64,000 bases of DNA from contig CAZTVF010000003.1 in assembly GCA_964616985.1 (NCBI GenBank), positions 1 to 64,000 on the forward strand, written 5' to 3'. Within the stretch, counting starts at the first letter, position 1, and every line of letters begins with the position of its first letter. Below are positions 51,436 to 60,246 of this stretch, one piece after another. Origin of the DNA: CAZTVF01 sp964616985. GTDB lineage: Bacteria > Planctomycetota > Phycisphaerae > SM23-33. The notes beneath the pieces were generated by a model that saw only the letters and a program-made list of their open reading frames with translations, was not told where the DNA came from and did not search any database. The translations under genes and the position numbers were made by a program.

Positions 51436-53115
51436 ATGAAGTTCAAACCTGACGAAATTGCCAGCGTCATCCGGGAAGAGATCGCCAACTACAAGAGCGA
51501 GATCGACGTCGCCAAGGTCGGCCGCGTCCTGGAGGTCGGCGACGGCATCGCGACGATCTACGGCCTGTCGGAGGCGATGGCGGGCGAGATGCTCCTGTTC
51601 GAAAACGGCGCGATGGGCCAGGTCTTCAACCTCGAAGAGAGCTCCATCGGCGCGGTCATCTACGGTGACTACCAGGAGATCAAGGAAGGCGACACCGTCC
51701 GCACCACCGGCAAGCTGCTGTCGGTGCCCGTGGGCAACGAGATGCTCGGCCGCGTGATCGACCCGCTCGGCCGCCCGCTGGACGGCAAGGGCCCGATCCA
51801 GACGAACCTCAGCCGCGAGATGGAATTCATCGCCCCCGGCATCGCCGAACGCCAGCCCGTCGACGAGCCGCTGTCCACGGGCGTCAAGCCCGTTGACTCG
51901 ATGACCCCCATCGGCCGCGGACAGCGAGAGCTGATCATCGGCGACCGCAAGACGGGCAAGACGGCCATCGCCGTCGACACCATCATCAACCAGAAGGACA
52001 CGGGCGTCATCTGCGTGTACGTCGCGATCGGCCAGAAGGAATCGACCGTTGCCGCCGTCGTCGACACGCTCAACGCCTACGGGGCGATGGCGCATACGAT
52101 CGTCGTGTCGGCGTCCAGTTCCGACCCCGCGCCGCTGCAGTACGTCGCGCCCTATAGCGGCTGCACCATCGCCGAGCACTTCATGTACACCGAGGGCAAG
52201 CCCACGCTGGTGGTCTACGACGACTTGTCCAAGCAGGCGACGGCCTACCGGCAGATCTCGCTGCTGCTTCGCCGCCCGCCCGGACGCGAGGCCTACCCCG
52301 GCGACGTGTTCTATCTTCACAGCCGCCTGCTGGAACGCGCGTGTAAGCTGGCCGAGGAATACGTGATCGTTCCCTCCGACACGCCCGCGGCCGCCCGCGA
52401 CATCAAGAGCATCGACGGCAAGATCTACAAGGGCGTGCCGGGCAAGCACGAGTCGGCCGCCGCCCTCAAGGCCCGCCCCGATGCGGCGAAGCTCAAGGTG
52501 CACCGCCTGCCGCAGTCCGGCGGATCGATGACGGCCTTGCCGATCTGCGAAACGCAGGAAGGCGAAGTCTCGTCGTACATCCCGACCAACCTGATCTCGA
52601 TCACCGACGGCCAGATCTACCTCGAGCCGTCGCTGTTCTTCGCCGGCGTCCGCCCGGCCATCAACGTGGGCATCTCGGTCAGCCGCGTGGGTTACAAGGC
52701 GGCGTTCCCGGCGATGAAGGACGTGGCCAAGAGCCTTCGACTGGACCTGGCGGCGTACCGCGAGCTGGAGTCGTTCGCGCAGCTGGGCGTCGAGCTCGAC
52801 CCGGCCACGCAGCGCCAGTTGGACCGCGGTCAGCGCATGGTGCGCCTCTTGACCCAGCCGCAGTACCACCCGCTGACGGTGGTCGAGCAGGTGATCTCGA
52901 TCTTCGCCGGCACGCAGGGCTTCCTCGATGACCTCAAGGTCGGCGAGGTCAGCGCCTTCGAGTCGGGGCTGCTGGACTACGTGCACCGCAACTACCTCGA
53001 CTGGTACAGCGAGTTCCTCAAGGACAAGAAGATGACGCCCGAGCGCCGCGAGAAGCTCAAGGCCGTCATCGAAGAATACAAGAGCGGCCCGTACCGCCAG
53101 AACAAGGCAAAGTAA
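51436..53115 (+). CDS. atpA: ATP synthase F1 subunit alpha
   Basis: 559 residues; most alpha subunits are ~505, so the C-terminus is extended (KDKKMTPERREKLKAVIEEYKSGPYRQNKAK). Walker A at about residue 169 (GDRKTGKTA), then DTIINQ, VYVAIGQKESTVA, YDDLSKQATAYRQISLLLRRPPGREAYPGDVFYLHSRLLERA and TALPICETQEGEVSSYIPTNLISITDGQIYLE, all standard. Start ATG 51436 with GAAGGAAACGAAAGC ahead. Followed three bases later by atpG. Confidence 0.96.
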   Translation: MKFKPDEIASVIREEIANYKSEIDVAKVGRVLEVGDGIATIYGLSEAMAGEMLLFENGAMGQVFNLEESSIGAVIYGDYQEIKEGDTVRTTGKLLSVPVGNEMLGRVIDPLGRPLDGKGPIQTNLSREMEFIAPGIAERQPVDEPLSTGVKPVDSMTPIGRGQRELIIGDRKTGKTAIAVDTIINQKDTGVICVYVAIGQKESTVAAVVDTLNAYGAMAHTIVVSASSSDPAPLQYVAPYSGCTIAEHFMYTEGKPTLVVYDDLSKQATAYRQISLLLRRPPGREAYPGDVFYLHSRLLERACKLAEEYVIVPSDTPAAARDIKSIDGKIYKGVPGKHESAAALKARPDAAKLKVHRLPQSGGSMTALPICETQEGEVSSYIPTNLISITDGQIYLEPSLFFAGVRPAINVGISVSRVGYKAAFPAMKDVAKSLRLDLAAYRELESFAQLGVELDPATQRQLDRGQRMVRLLTQPQYHPLTVVEQVISIFAGTQGFLDDLKVGEVSAFESGLLDYVHRNYLDWYSEFLKDKKMTPERREKLKAVIEEYKSGPYRQNKAK

Positions 53116-53118
53116 TCG

Positions 53119-54000
53119 ATGGCCAAGGCCAGGAAAATTCTGCGGCACGCCAAGGCGATCAAGAACATCGCCGCCGTCACCAAGACGATGGGCATGGTCT
53201 CCACCGCCCGCTTCAAGAAGACCTACGACCGCGCGATGGGCGCTAAGCCCTATTCGCAGAGGCTGGTGGACCTGGTGGCCGACGTGATCGAACGGTCCTC
53301 CGACATCAGCCACCCGCTGCTGAAGGTGGACGACACGATCAAGACCGACGTGCTGCTGGTGCTGACGGGCAACCGCGGCCTGGCCGGCGCGTACAACAAC
53401 TCCGTCGTGCGGCTGGCGACGGAGCGGTTCTCGCAACTGCAGCAGGGCGGGTACAACATCCGCCTGTTCTCCTCGGGCAAGAAGGGCACCGGCCTGTTGC
53501 GCGCGAGGGGCTACGACATCGAGCGCGACTTCACGAACTTTGACTTCTGGCCGCAGGTGCCGGACGTCAATGCCCTGGCCGACGAGTTGATGAACGAGTT
53601 CCTCGCCGGCCGCATCAGCGGGCTGGAGGTGGCCTACACGCAGTTCATCTCCACGGGCAGCCAGAAGCCCGCGATCGCGCAGATCCTGCCGCTGACGCAG
53701 TTGGAGCGCCCCAAGCCCCTGGTGCCCGCCCCCGAGCACCCGGCGCCGTACGAGTTCCTGCCCTCCAGCAACGAGATCCTCGAGACGCTGCTGCCGGCAA
53801 CGGTTCGGCTGCGGCTGTTCCAGTGCTTCATCGACGCGTCGGTCTCCGAGCAGATCGCCCGCATGACCGCGATGCAATCGGCCACCGAGAACGCCGAGGA
53901 GATGATCCACCAGTTGACCGTTCAGTACAACCGCGCCCGCCAGTCGCAGATCACGACCGAACTGGCCGAGATCATGGGCGGGAGTGAAGGCGTGTCGTAA
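53119..54000 (+). CDS. atpG: ATP synthase F1 subunit gamma
   Basis: 293 residues. N-terminal helix AKARKILRHAKAIKNIAAVTKTMGMVSTARFKK and C-terminal FIDASVSEQIARMTAMQSATENAEEMI form the shaft, and the sequence between (DVLLVLTGNRGLAGAYNNSVVR) is the gamma signature. Typical length. The stop TAA at 53998-54000 is followed directly by ATTGCGG heptads at 54003. Confidence 0.95.
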   Translation: MAKARKILRHAKAIKNIAAVTKTMGMVSTARFKKTYDRAMGAKPYSQRLVDLVADVIERSSDISHPLLKVDDTIKTDVLLVLTGNRGLAGAYNNSVVRLATERFSQLQQGGYNIRLFSSGKKGTGLLRARGYDIERDFTNFDFWPQVPDVNALADELMNEFLAGRISGLEVAYTQFISTGSQKPAIAQILPLTQLERPKPLVPAPEHPAPYEFLPSSNEILETLLPATVRLRLFQCFIDASVSEQIARMTAMQSATENAEEMIHQLTVQYNRARQSQITTELAEIMGGSEGVS

Positions 54001-54002
54001 GA

Positions 54003-54019
54003 ATTGCGGATTGCGGATT
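54003..54019 (+). repeat. ATTGCGG heptad repeat after atpG stop
   Basis: Two copies of ATTGCGG plus ATTT begin two bases after the atpG stop codon, repeating the element that follows the V-ATPase B stop at 442-444. Confidence 0.75.
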
Positions 54020-54023
54020 TCGG

Positions 54024-54045
54024 ACCTGCCTGCCGGCAGGCAGGT
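54024..54045 (+). repeat. ACCTGCCTGCCGGCAGGCAGGT palindrome
   Basis: Perfect 22-bp palindrome; a shorter copy lies at 35045-35060. Confidence 0.75.
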
Positions 54046-54198
54046 TGAAGAGCGTTGCACCGCTGAGGAGTTGGTTGGATCCATGGCTGGCGGTGCTTCA
54101 GCCCGAAGGACGCGGCCATAGGCGTTGCTAGGCGTGAGCGTTAGCCGAAGGATGTAGCCCTGACCACTTCTTCAGCCCGAAGGGCTGGAATCCTATAG

Positions 54199-54226
54199 CC
54201 CAGGGCGAGCGAAGCGACGCCCTGGG
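54199..54226 (+). repeat. REP-type hairpin CCCAGGGCG
   Basis: CCCAGGGCG / CGCCCTGGG with an AGCGAAGCGA loop, preceded by TATAG. It matches the word TATAGCCCAG found in the REP cluster at 7552-7575 near the transposase remnant, and AGCCCGAAGGGCTGGAATCC sits just upstream. Confidence 0.7.
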
Positions 54227-54294
54227 AAACGAGGCCCGGCGGAGCGAGCCCTGAAAGGGCGGCAGAAGAAATGACAAGCGGGTGGCGGCGCCCG

Positions 54295-54357
54295 ACAGGG
54301 CGGACGTGCTGTCCGCCGCAAAATGCCCAACAGGGCGGACGTGCTGTCCGCCGCAAA
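54295..54357 (+). repeat. 28-bp tandem repeat with GGCGGAC hairpins
   Basis: ACAGGGCGGACGTGCTGTCC plus GCCGCAAA is present twice (54295 and 54330, period 35). Each copy contains GGCGGAC / GTCCGCC. It ends 22 bp before the atpD start, in the gap that separates atpG from atpD (54001-54378). Confidence 0.8.
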
Positions 54358-54378
54358 TGTGGAAGATAAGAGACCCAA

Positions 54379-55762
54379 ATGAGCACGACCGGCAAAATCG
54401 TACAGGTGATCGGTTCGACGTTCGACGCGGAATTCCCGGAAGAGCATCTGCCGGCGATCTACAACGCCTTGCGGATCGACAACACCTCCGGGCCCAGCCC
54501 CGTGCATCTGACGGGCGAGGTGCAGCAGCACCTCGGCGGCGGGCGAGTCCGCTGCGTGGCCCTGGGATCCACCGACGGCCTGGCCCGCGGCATGGCCGCC
54601 GTCGACACCGGCTCCCCGGTCCGCATGCCGGTGGGCGATGGCGTCCTCGGCCGCGTGTTCAACGTCCTCGGCGAGCCCATCGACGGCCGCGGCCCCATCA
54701 AGGCCACCGAGTACCGCTCGATCCACGCCGCGCCCCCGACCTTCGAGTCCCTCACGCCCAAGAGCGAGCTGTTCGAGACGGGCATCAAGGTCATCGACCT
54801 GCTCGCCCCATTCGTCCGAGGCGGCAAGACGGGCCTGTTCGGCGGCGCCGGCCTGGGCAAGACCGTCGTCATCCAGGAGCTCATCGCCCGCATCGCCACC
54901 AAGCACGGCGGCTTCTCGGTGTTCGCCGGCGTCGGCGAGCGCACGCGTGAAGGCAACGACATGTGGCTGGAAATGCAGGAAGCCCAGATCGGCACGACTG
55001 GCCAGAAGATCATCGACAAGACGGCCATGGTGTTCGGCCAGATGAACGAGCCCCCGGGCGCCCGCCTCCGCNNNNNNNNNNCTGCTGTTCGTGGACAACA
55101 TCTTCCGCTTCTCTCAGGCCGGCAGCGAGGTGTCGGCGCTGCTGGGCCGCATGCCCTCGGCCGCCGGCTACCAGCCCACGCTGGGCACGGAGATGGGCGA
55201 GCTCCAGGAGCGAATCACCTCCACCCGCAAGGGCGCCATCACGTCGGTGCAGGCCGTTTACGTGCCCGCCGACGACATGACCGACCCCGCGCCGGCCACC
55301 GCCGTCACCCACCTCGACGCCTTCATCGTGCTCGAGCGGTCGATCGTGGAAAAGGGCATCTACCCGGCGGTGGACCCGCTGGCCAGCTCGTCGCGAATCC
55401 TCGACGCCCAGTACGTGGGGCAGGAGCATTACGACGTCGCCCGCCGCGTGCAGCAGATGCTGCAGCGCTACCGCGACCTGCAGGACATCATCGCCATCCT
55501 CGGCGTCGACGAACTCAGCGAAGAAGATCGCAAGACCGTCTCCCGCGCTCGCCGCATCGAGCGGTTCCTGTCGCAGCCGTTCTACGTGGCCGAGGTCTTC
55601 ACGGGCAAGCCGGGCAACTTCACGCCGCTGGCCGAGACGATCCGCTCGTTCAAGGAAATCTGCGACGGCAAGTGGGACCACCTGCCCGAAGGCGCGTTCA
55701 TGTACGTGGGCACGGTGGAAGAGGCGGCCGAGCAGGCCAAGAAGATGGCCGCGGGCGGCTAA
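54379..55762 (+). CDS. atpD: ATP synthase F1 subunit beta, broken by assembly gap
   Basis: Catalytic subunit. Start ATG 54379 (MSTTGKIVQVIGSTFDAEF). Walker A GGAGLGKT near residue 156, FAGVGERTREGND. The first 231 codons end at GARLR (55071); after ten N the frame shifts and resumes at 55082 with LLFVDNIFRFSQAGSEVSALLGRMPSA (Walker B) and LDAFIVLERSIVEKGIYPAVDPLASSSR. In homologues about 19-20 residues separate these (the V-A-L-[ST]-[AG]-L-TMAE..RDE...DV helix), so roughly 57-60 bp are missing and the apparent frameshift is an artefact. Full length would be ~477, normal. Confidence 0.93.
55072..55081. other. assembly gap (10 N) in atpD
   Basis: Ten N at a conserved region of atpD. Family comparison predicts about 57-60 missing bases, so the placeholder is shorter than the true gap. 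Confidence 0.95.
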
Positions 55763-55834
55763 GACGCGGTTCGCCCCGGTGGCGGCCTTTCGGGGCTGCC
55801 GACGCGATAGAATGAACAGCGAAAGGAGCTTCGC

Positions 55835-56113
55835 ATGGAATACGCAATCGTAGTTCTCCTGGTGTTTGCGCTGTACCTGTTGGCCCGGTGGCAGTACGTG
55901 AAGCGCCCGCTGTTCTATCTTCTGGGCGTGGGCGGGATTGCCTTGGCGTTCTTCGGCGGCTTTTTTTCCGGCGTCAGCGCCATCGCGGTCAATATATTCC
56001 ACACGCTGGGCGCGTTGATCTCGCTGGCGGGCTTCGTCGGCGCGTGCTACGGCGCGCAGTTGCCGATCAACATTCCCGGCGATAACCAGAAGCAGCCCCC
56101 GACGAGCGTCTAG
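55835..56113 (+). CDS. small membrane protein between atpD and atpC
   Basis: 92 residues with an AAAGGAGC ribosome-binding site. Two or three hydrophobic segments (AIVVLLVFALYLLA, LFYLLGVGGIALAFFGGFFSGVSAIAVNIFHTLGALISLAGFVGACYGAQL). No recognised family. Its place inside the atp operon suggests a link with ATP synthase or a cotranscribed passenger; the sequence itself gives no function. Confidence 0.6.
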   Translation: MEYAIVVLLVFALYLLARWQYVKRPLFYLLGVGGIALAFFGGFFSGVSAIAVNIFHTLGALISLAGFVGACYGAQLPINIPGDNQKQPPTSV

Positions 56114-56222
56114 TGCTCTGTCGGCCGTAATGAATGGGGTGGCGGCCTTCGTGGGCCGCCGCCAGGAACGCTATCAAGGCCGGCGGCCCCGCGGTCGCCG
56201 GCAGTGGCAAGAAGGAAGCGGC

Positions 56223-56732
56223 ATGGAAGTCTACGAAGCGATCGCCAAGCGGTACAGCGTCCGCGCGTATCTCGACAAGCCCGTGGAGGAAGACAAGCTT
56301 CAGCGGGTGCTCGAGGCCGGGCGCAACTCGCCGTCGGCCCGCAACCGCCAGGCCCGCAAGTTCATCGTGGTGCGCGACGCGCATCTGCGGCAGGGCCTGG
56401 CCAAGGCGTCGGGGCAGAATTCGATCGCCCAGGCGCCCGTCGTCATCGCGGTGGTGGGGCTCACGCCGGCCGATGTCATGCACTGCGGCATCGCCACCGA
56501 CCCCGTCGACTGTGCCATCGCCATCGACCACATGACGCTCGCCGCCGTCGCCGAGGGCCTGGGCACCTGCTGGATCGGGCACTTCCCGCAGGATCCCTGC
56601 CGGGCGATCCTGCACGTGCCATCGACCGCCAACATCATCGAGTTGCTGCCCCTGGGCTACCCGGCCGCACCGCAGCCCCCGCGCAGCCGCAAGCCTATGG
56701 GCGAGATGGTTTGCTACGATACGTTTTCGTGA
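56223..56732 (+). CDS. nitroreductase-family flavoprotein
   Basis: 169 residues from ATG 56223 (AAGGAAGCGGC ahead). Motifs RYSVRAYLDKPVEEDKLQRVLEAGRNSPSARNRQARKFIVV and DHMTLAAVAEGLGTCWIGHF are typical of FMN-dependent nitroreductases. Shorter than the usual ~200 residues, but the central FMN-binding core is present. Lies between a small membrane gene and atpC, so it is probably cotranscribed with the atp genes, which is unusual. Confidence 0.8.
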   Translation: MEVYEAIAKRYSVRAYLDKPVEEDKLQRVLEAGRNSPSARNRQARKFIVVRDAHLRQGLAKASGQNSIAQAPVVIAVVGLTPADVMHCGIATDPVDCAIAIDHMTLAAVAEGLGTCWIGHFPQDPCRAILHVPSTANIIELLPLGYPAAPQPPRSRKPMGEMVCYDTFS

Positions 56733-56777
56733 TGCGATGACTATCGCGGAGCCTGCGAGCCCGCAAAGAGTTGAACT

Positions 56778-57194
56778 ATGCCTCAATACGGCCGCAAATT
56801 CTGTTTCGAAGTGCTGACGATGGACGGCAAGAACTTCGTCGCCGACGCCGTCAGCGTCACCTTCCCCGCCACCGACGGCATGGTCGGCGTGCTGGCCGGA
56901 CGCGCGCCGCTGATCGCCTCCATCGGCATCGGCACGCTGAGCGTTCAGGACGACCAGGGCAAGCACAAGTACTACTTCGTCGCCGGCGGCTTCGCACGTG
57001 TGCGCGAGAACGCCATGACCCTGCTGGCCGACATCTGCCAGCCTCTGGAGCAGATCAACGCCGACGAGGCCCATGCCGAGCTCGAAAAGGCCACCGCGCT
57101 GGCCGAAGACAACGCCCACGCCAAGGCCTACCGCAAGCGTCAGCTCCAGATCGCCAACAGCCGCCTGGCCCTGCTGGAGAAGCAGGCGAAGTAA
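56778..57194 (+). CDS. atpC: ATP synthase F1 subunit epsilon
   Basis: 138 residues. FEVLTMDGKNFVADAVSVTFPATDGMVGVLAGRAPLIASIGIGTLSV is the beta-barrel domain of epsilon; the C-terminal helices (HAELEKATALAEDNAHAKAYRKRQLQIANSRLALLEKQAK) complete it. Normally directly follows atpD; here separated by two genes over about 1 kb. Confidence 0.9.
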   Translation: MPQYGRKFCFEVLTMDGKNFVADAVSVTFPATDGMVGVLAGRAPLIASIGIGTLSVQDDQGKHKYYFVAGGFARVRENAMTLLADICQPLEQINADEAHAELEKATALAEDNAHAKAYRKRQLQIANSRLALLEKQAK

Positions 57195-57279
57195 GATCGG
57201 AAGCGGTGACGGCCCGGCCTGCCCTTCGCCGCCCGGCACGGACTCTCCAACCTCCCCGCGCGAGACAAACGCGCGGTGC

Positions 57280-57303
57280 CACCCTCAAACTTGTTTGGGG
57301 GTG
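57280..57303 (+). repeat. CACCCTCAAAC / GTTTGGGGGTG hairpin
   Basis: Member of the CACCCCCAAAC family (42365, 45794, 57691), with one mismatch. A half copy is at about 57393. Both sit in the 636-bp gap after atpC (57195-57830), which otherwise has no gene that I can support. Confidence 0.75.
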
Positions 57304-57412
57304 AGAACAGCCACCGACTCCCACCTGCGTCAAGGCCCCGGCATTGCTCGATTGAAGCGATTAGTGACCACCAGCCCCGGCATGAGACAAACGCGCGGTG
57401 CCACCCCCAAAG

Positions 57413-57494
57413 GGAAAGACCCGCGATCCTTTCGTCTTTCACTTCAATATTCGAAATTCCTTGTTCTGCGGTTCTGCTGTTCGCTGCTTCTTCG
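57413..57494 (-). repeat. 81-bp repeat copy B
   Basis: Reverse-complement partner of 20311-20391, including GGATCGCGGGTCTTTCCC and CAAGGAATTTCGAATATTGA. Differences are small. Confidence 0.8.
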
Positions 57495-57504
57495 CCCCGG
57501 GCAC

Positions 57505-57595
57505 ATAGACCGTCGTGATGAACGGGGCACGTGGAATGGTGGGCATGCTCGCCACCGCGAGTCTCGCCTGCGGCGGACCTGCCCACCCTACGTGG
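57505..57595 (+). repeat. 91-bp repeat copy B
   Basis: Direct partner of 20511-20601, running ATAGACCGTC to CCCTACGTGG with about five substitutions. It lies next to the inverted 81-bp copy, as in the other locus, though the relative orientation is different. Confidence 0.8.
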
Positions 57596-57690
57596 CTGCC
57601 TGGGACGGGTCGCACACATTCGTGGATACATCCACGCAACCGTCATGTTCGACCGACCGGCAGACGATCTCCGACCCGGTTTCGCCTTCG

Positions 57691-57714
57691 CACCCCCAAA
57701 CAAGTTTGGGGGTG
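57691..57714 (+). repeat. CACCCCCAAACAAGTTTGGG hairpin
   Basis: Perfect stem CACCCCCAAAC / GTTTGGGGGTG, in the orientation opposite to its relatives in sequence context (GGTGGCACCG follows it). Confidence 0.8.
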
Positions 57715-57785
57715 GCACCGGTTACGGCAAGATCAGCACGGGCGAGATGCCCGTGCTACGATGGCGGCACATATCGTAAGATCAA

Positions 57786-57814
57786 TTGACCGGATTGGCT
57801 TTGCGCCGTATCAT
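57786..57814 (+). promoter_or_regulatory. sigma70-like promoter
   Basis: TTGACC (57786-57791), 17-bp spacer, TATCAT (57809-57814). Predicted start of transcription near 57821, ten bases before the ATG at 57831. Confidence 0.6.
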
Positions 57815-57830
57815 TGAAGTGGTCAATTCG

Positions 57831-59519
57831 ATGTCGCAGGCAGTAATTATGGCTGAACAAACTGATTTGCGCAGGCTTCTGGTCCTTCACGGCCCTGTGT
57901 TGCAGGCCGAGGGCATTCTCTCCTTCCTTCGCGAGCACTTCCAAGTCACCGTCGCGGGCGAACTCAATGATGCCTTGGCGGCCATGCGCGAGACGCGTTT
58001 CGACGCGGTGTTGGCCGAGACCGCCGACTTCCTGCCCCTGGAGCGCGGCGCGGTGACGCAGCAGGCGGCCGTGGTGCTGGACACCATCGGCGACGGCGTG
58101 TGCATTGCCGGCCCCGAAGGGGAGCTGCTGTGGGCCAACGCCCGCTTGCGGGAGTTCCCGCCGGTAGTGCTGGACCCGCTACGGAAGATCTGCATGCAGG
58201 CGCACCAGGAATTCGGATCGGCCCCCGCCGACGAGGCCGGACGCGGCAAGCGATATTCGCTGATGCCCGAGGACGGCGAATACTTCGAGGTGATCTGTTC
58301 CCCCGTGCGCGACCGCCAGGGCGTGCTTCGCCAGGTTGCCGCGGTGGTCGTGAACGCCACCAGCCAGCGCCGCCAGCAGCTCAAGCTCAACGCTATCGAT
58401 CGCGCCGGCCGCGAACTCGCCCGCCTCGACTACGAGGCCCTGTCCAACCGCGACCCCATGCAGCGCCTGGCCGTGCTCGAAGAGCGGATCATCCGCTCCA
58501 GCCGCGAGGTGCTCAACTACCAGCATTTCGCCCTGCTGCTGCTGGACAAGCGCAGCAACAAGCTGGAACTGCTGATCGCCGAGGGCCTCGACAAGAGCAC
58601 GGAGAAATACGAGCTCTTCGCCCGCACCGAAGGCAGCGGCATCTGCGGGTACGTCGCCGCCAGCGGCCGCAGCTACATCTGCCCCGACGTGGCCAAAGAC
58701 GCGCGCTACCTCCCCGGCCTCAAGGGCGCCCGCAGCAGCCTGACGGTTCCGCTCCGCCTGCACGACAAGGTGGTGGGGGTGCTGAACGTGGAGTCCGACC
58801 GGGTGCACGCGTTCGCCGAGGAAGACCGCCAGTTCGCGGAGATCTTCGCCAACTACGTCGCCCTCACGCTGCACATCCTGAACCTGCTGGTGCACGAGCG
58901 TCACAGCACGCACAACCAGGTCAGCGACACGATCACGGCCGAACTGACCGGGCCGATCAACGACATCATCGCCAGCGCCTCGGAGCTGATGGAAGACTAC
59001 ATCGGCCACGACGACCTGCGCAAGCGGCTGACGGACATCATCGAGCGGGCCACGCACGCCCACCAGACCATGCAGAAGATGCGCCAGGCGACGTCGGCCG
59101 GAATCACCGCCATGCCGCGCGAGCCGGCGCAGCAGGACCCGGTGCTGACGGGCAAGCGCGTGCTGGTGGCCGACGACGAGGAGATCATCCGCCAGACCAT
59201 CCACGACGTGTTGCTGCCGTATGGCGTGTATGTGGACATCGTCGCCGACGGCATCGAGGCCAAGGCAAAGATCGCCACCGAGACGTACGACCTGGTCGTG
59301 TCGGACATCAAGATGCCCGGGGCGACGGGCTACGAGGTATTCGCCGCCGCCAAGGCCAAGTGCCCCAACACTCGCGTGATTCTCATCACCGCCTTCGGGT
59401 ATGACCCGAACCACTCCATCGTCCGCGCGAACCAGGAAGGCCTGGCCGCCGTCCTTTTCAAGCCCTTCAACGTCCGCCAGCTTCTGTCGGAGTGCCGATC
59501 GGCGCTGGCAACCAAATGA
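57831..59519 (+). CDS. PAS-GAF protein with degenerate histidine-kinase module and receiver domain
   Basis: 562 residues from ATG 57831 (the promoter lies just upstream, so a longer start is unlikely). Residues ~75-180 are PAS-like (VVLDTIGDGVCIAGPEGELLWANARLREF); ~205-355 GAF (LNYQHFALLLLDKRSNKLELLIAEGL, LTVPLRLHDKVVGVLNVESDR). At ~365-430 a HisKA-like helix pair reads DTITAELTGPINDIIASASELME: the usual His-Glu-Leu is Ala-Glu-Leu (A370), so the phospho-acceptor is missing, and there is no HATPase domain. Residues ~443-560 are a receiver (VLVADDEEI, D492 in VVSDIKMPG, LITAFGYD, LFKPFNV). It probably binds a ligand and is phosphorylated by another kinase. Confidence 0.83.
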   Translation: MSQAVIMAEQTDLRRLLVLHGPVLQAEGILSFLREHFQVTVAGELNDALAAMRETRFDAVLAETADFLPLERGAVTQQAAVVLDTIGDGVCIAGPEGELLWANARLREFPPVVLDPLRKICMQAHQEFGSAPADEAGRGKRYSLMPEDGEYFEVICSPVRDRQGVLRQVAAVVVNATSQRRQQLKLNAIDRAGRELARLDYEALSNRDPMQRLAVLEERIIRSSREVLNYQHFALLLLDKRSNKLELLIAEGLDKSTEKYELFARTEGSGICGYVAASGRSYICPDVAKDARYLPGLKGARSSLTVPLRLHDKVVGVLNVESDRVHAFAEEDRQFAEIFANYVALTLHILNLLVHERHSTHNQVSDTITAELTGPINDIIASASELMEDYIGHDDLRKRLTDIIERATHAHQTMQKMRQATSAGITAMPREPAQQDPVLTGKRVLVADDEEIIRQTIHDVLLPYGVYVDIVADGIEAKAKIATETYDLVVSDIKMPGATGYEVFAAAKAKCPNTRVILITAFGYDPNHSIVRANQEGLAAVLFKPFNVRQLLSECRSALATK

Positions 59520-60246
59520 TCCTGGGAGAGGTTGAGGCCCTCACGTGGCCATCTGCCCGGTTCCCAGGCCATGTCACCGAACGCCACGCACCCGCCTCAG
59601 GCCATCCACTCAATCATGCCGCGTCCGGCGCGTCCCATCGCAGAGGGCGATTTGCGTTTGCGATGGCGGAATCGTAATGTTCAAATTGTGCAAGTGAGTG
59701 CGTTCCGAGGCCGTCCGTGGTCGGCGGGGCGACTCGTTTTTGAGGATTCACCCACGCCTCCGAGGCGCGGAACCTTGATGCGGCCGCCCCCCGGGGCGAA
59801 GGCCTGATGCAACTGCCCAAGCGTTCGTTGGTTAGGGCTTTCTCTGCATTTTCCGGCCGCAGCCATCATCTCATCGAAAATCATCTGCTGTGCCCCCGTT
59901 CTTAATTAAGCGAGCCTAACAGCCAGTCGATAGAAACGACATGGCTGAAATGAGCTGGCGGGTTAGCTGACAACCTTTCCCGGCAGGAGGAGAACGGCCT
60001 GGCCACGTTCCATGGCAGTCCACAAGAGGAGGTGAAGACGAGGAAGGACGAGCCGGCCAGACTATGCGGCAAACGTTCGGGGCAACATTGGTGGCGGGCT
60101 TTCGCCTCATCTTTTGAGTGCGACGGCCTGGAATGAACATAAGGCCACCTGCCGCTGCGGAGGTTGAGGCATCTCGCCGATGGATCAAAAGAAAAGCCGC
60201 ACGGATGTATATCTTCACACACACAAAAGCTTCAGGAGAGTTCAGA
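59520..60246. other. 727-bp gap before the pilin gene, no gene seen
   Basis: No convincing reading frame. TTAATTAA palindrome near 59903. Expected to contain the promoter and leader of the pilin gene; TATATC at 60208 is the closest -10-like hexamer but has a poor -35. AAAGCTTCAGGAGAG near 60226-60240 is the pilin ribosome-binding site. Confidence 0.5.
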
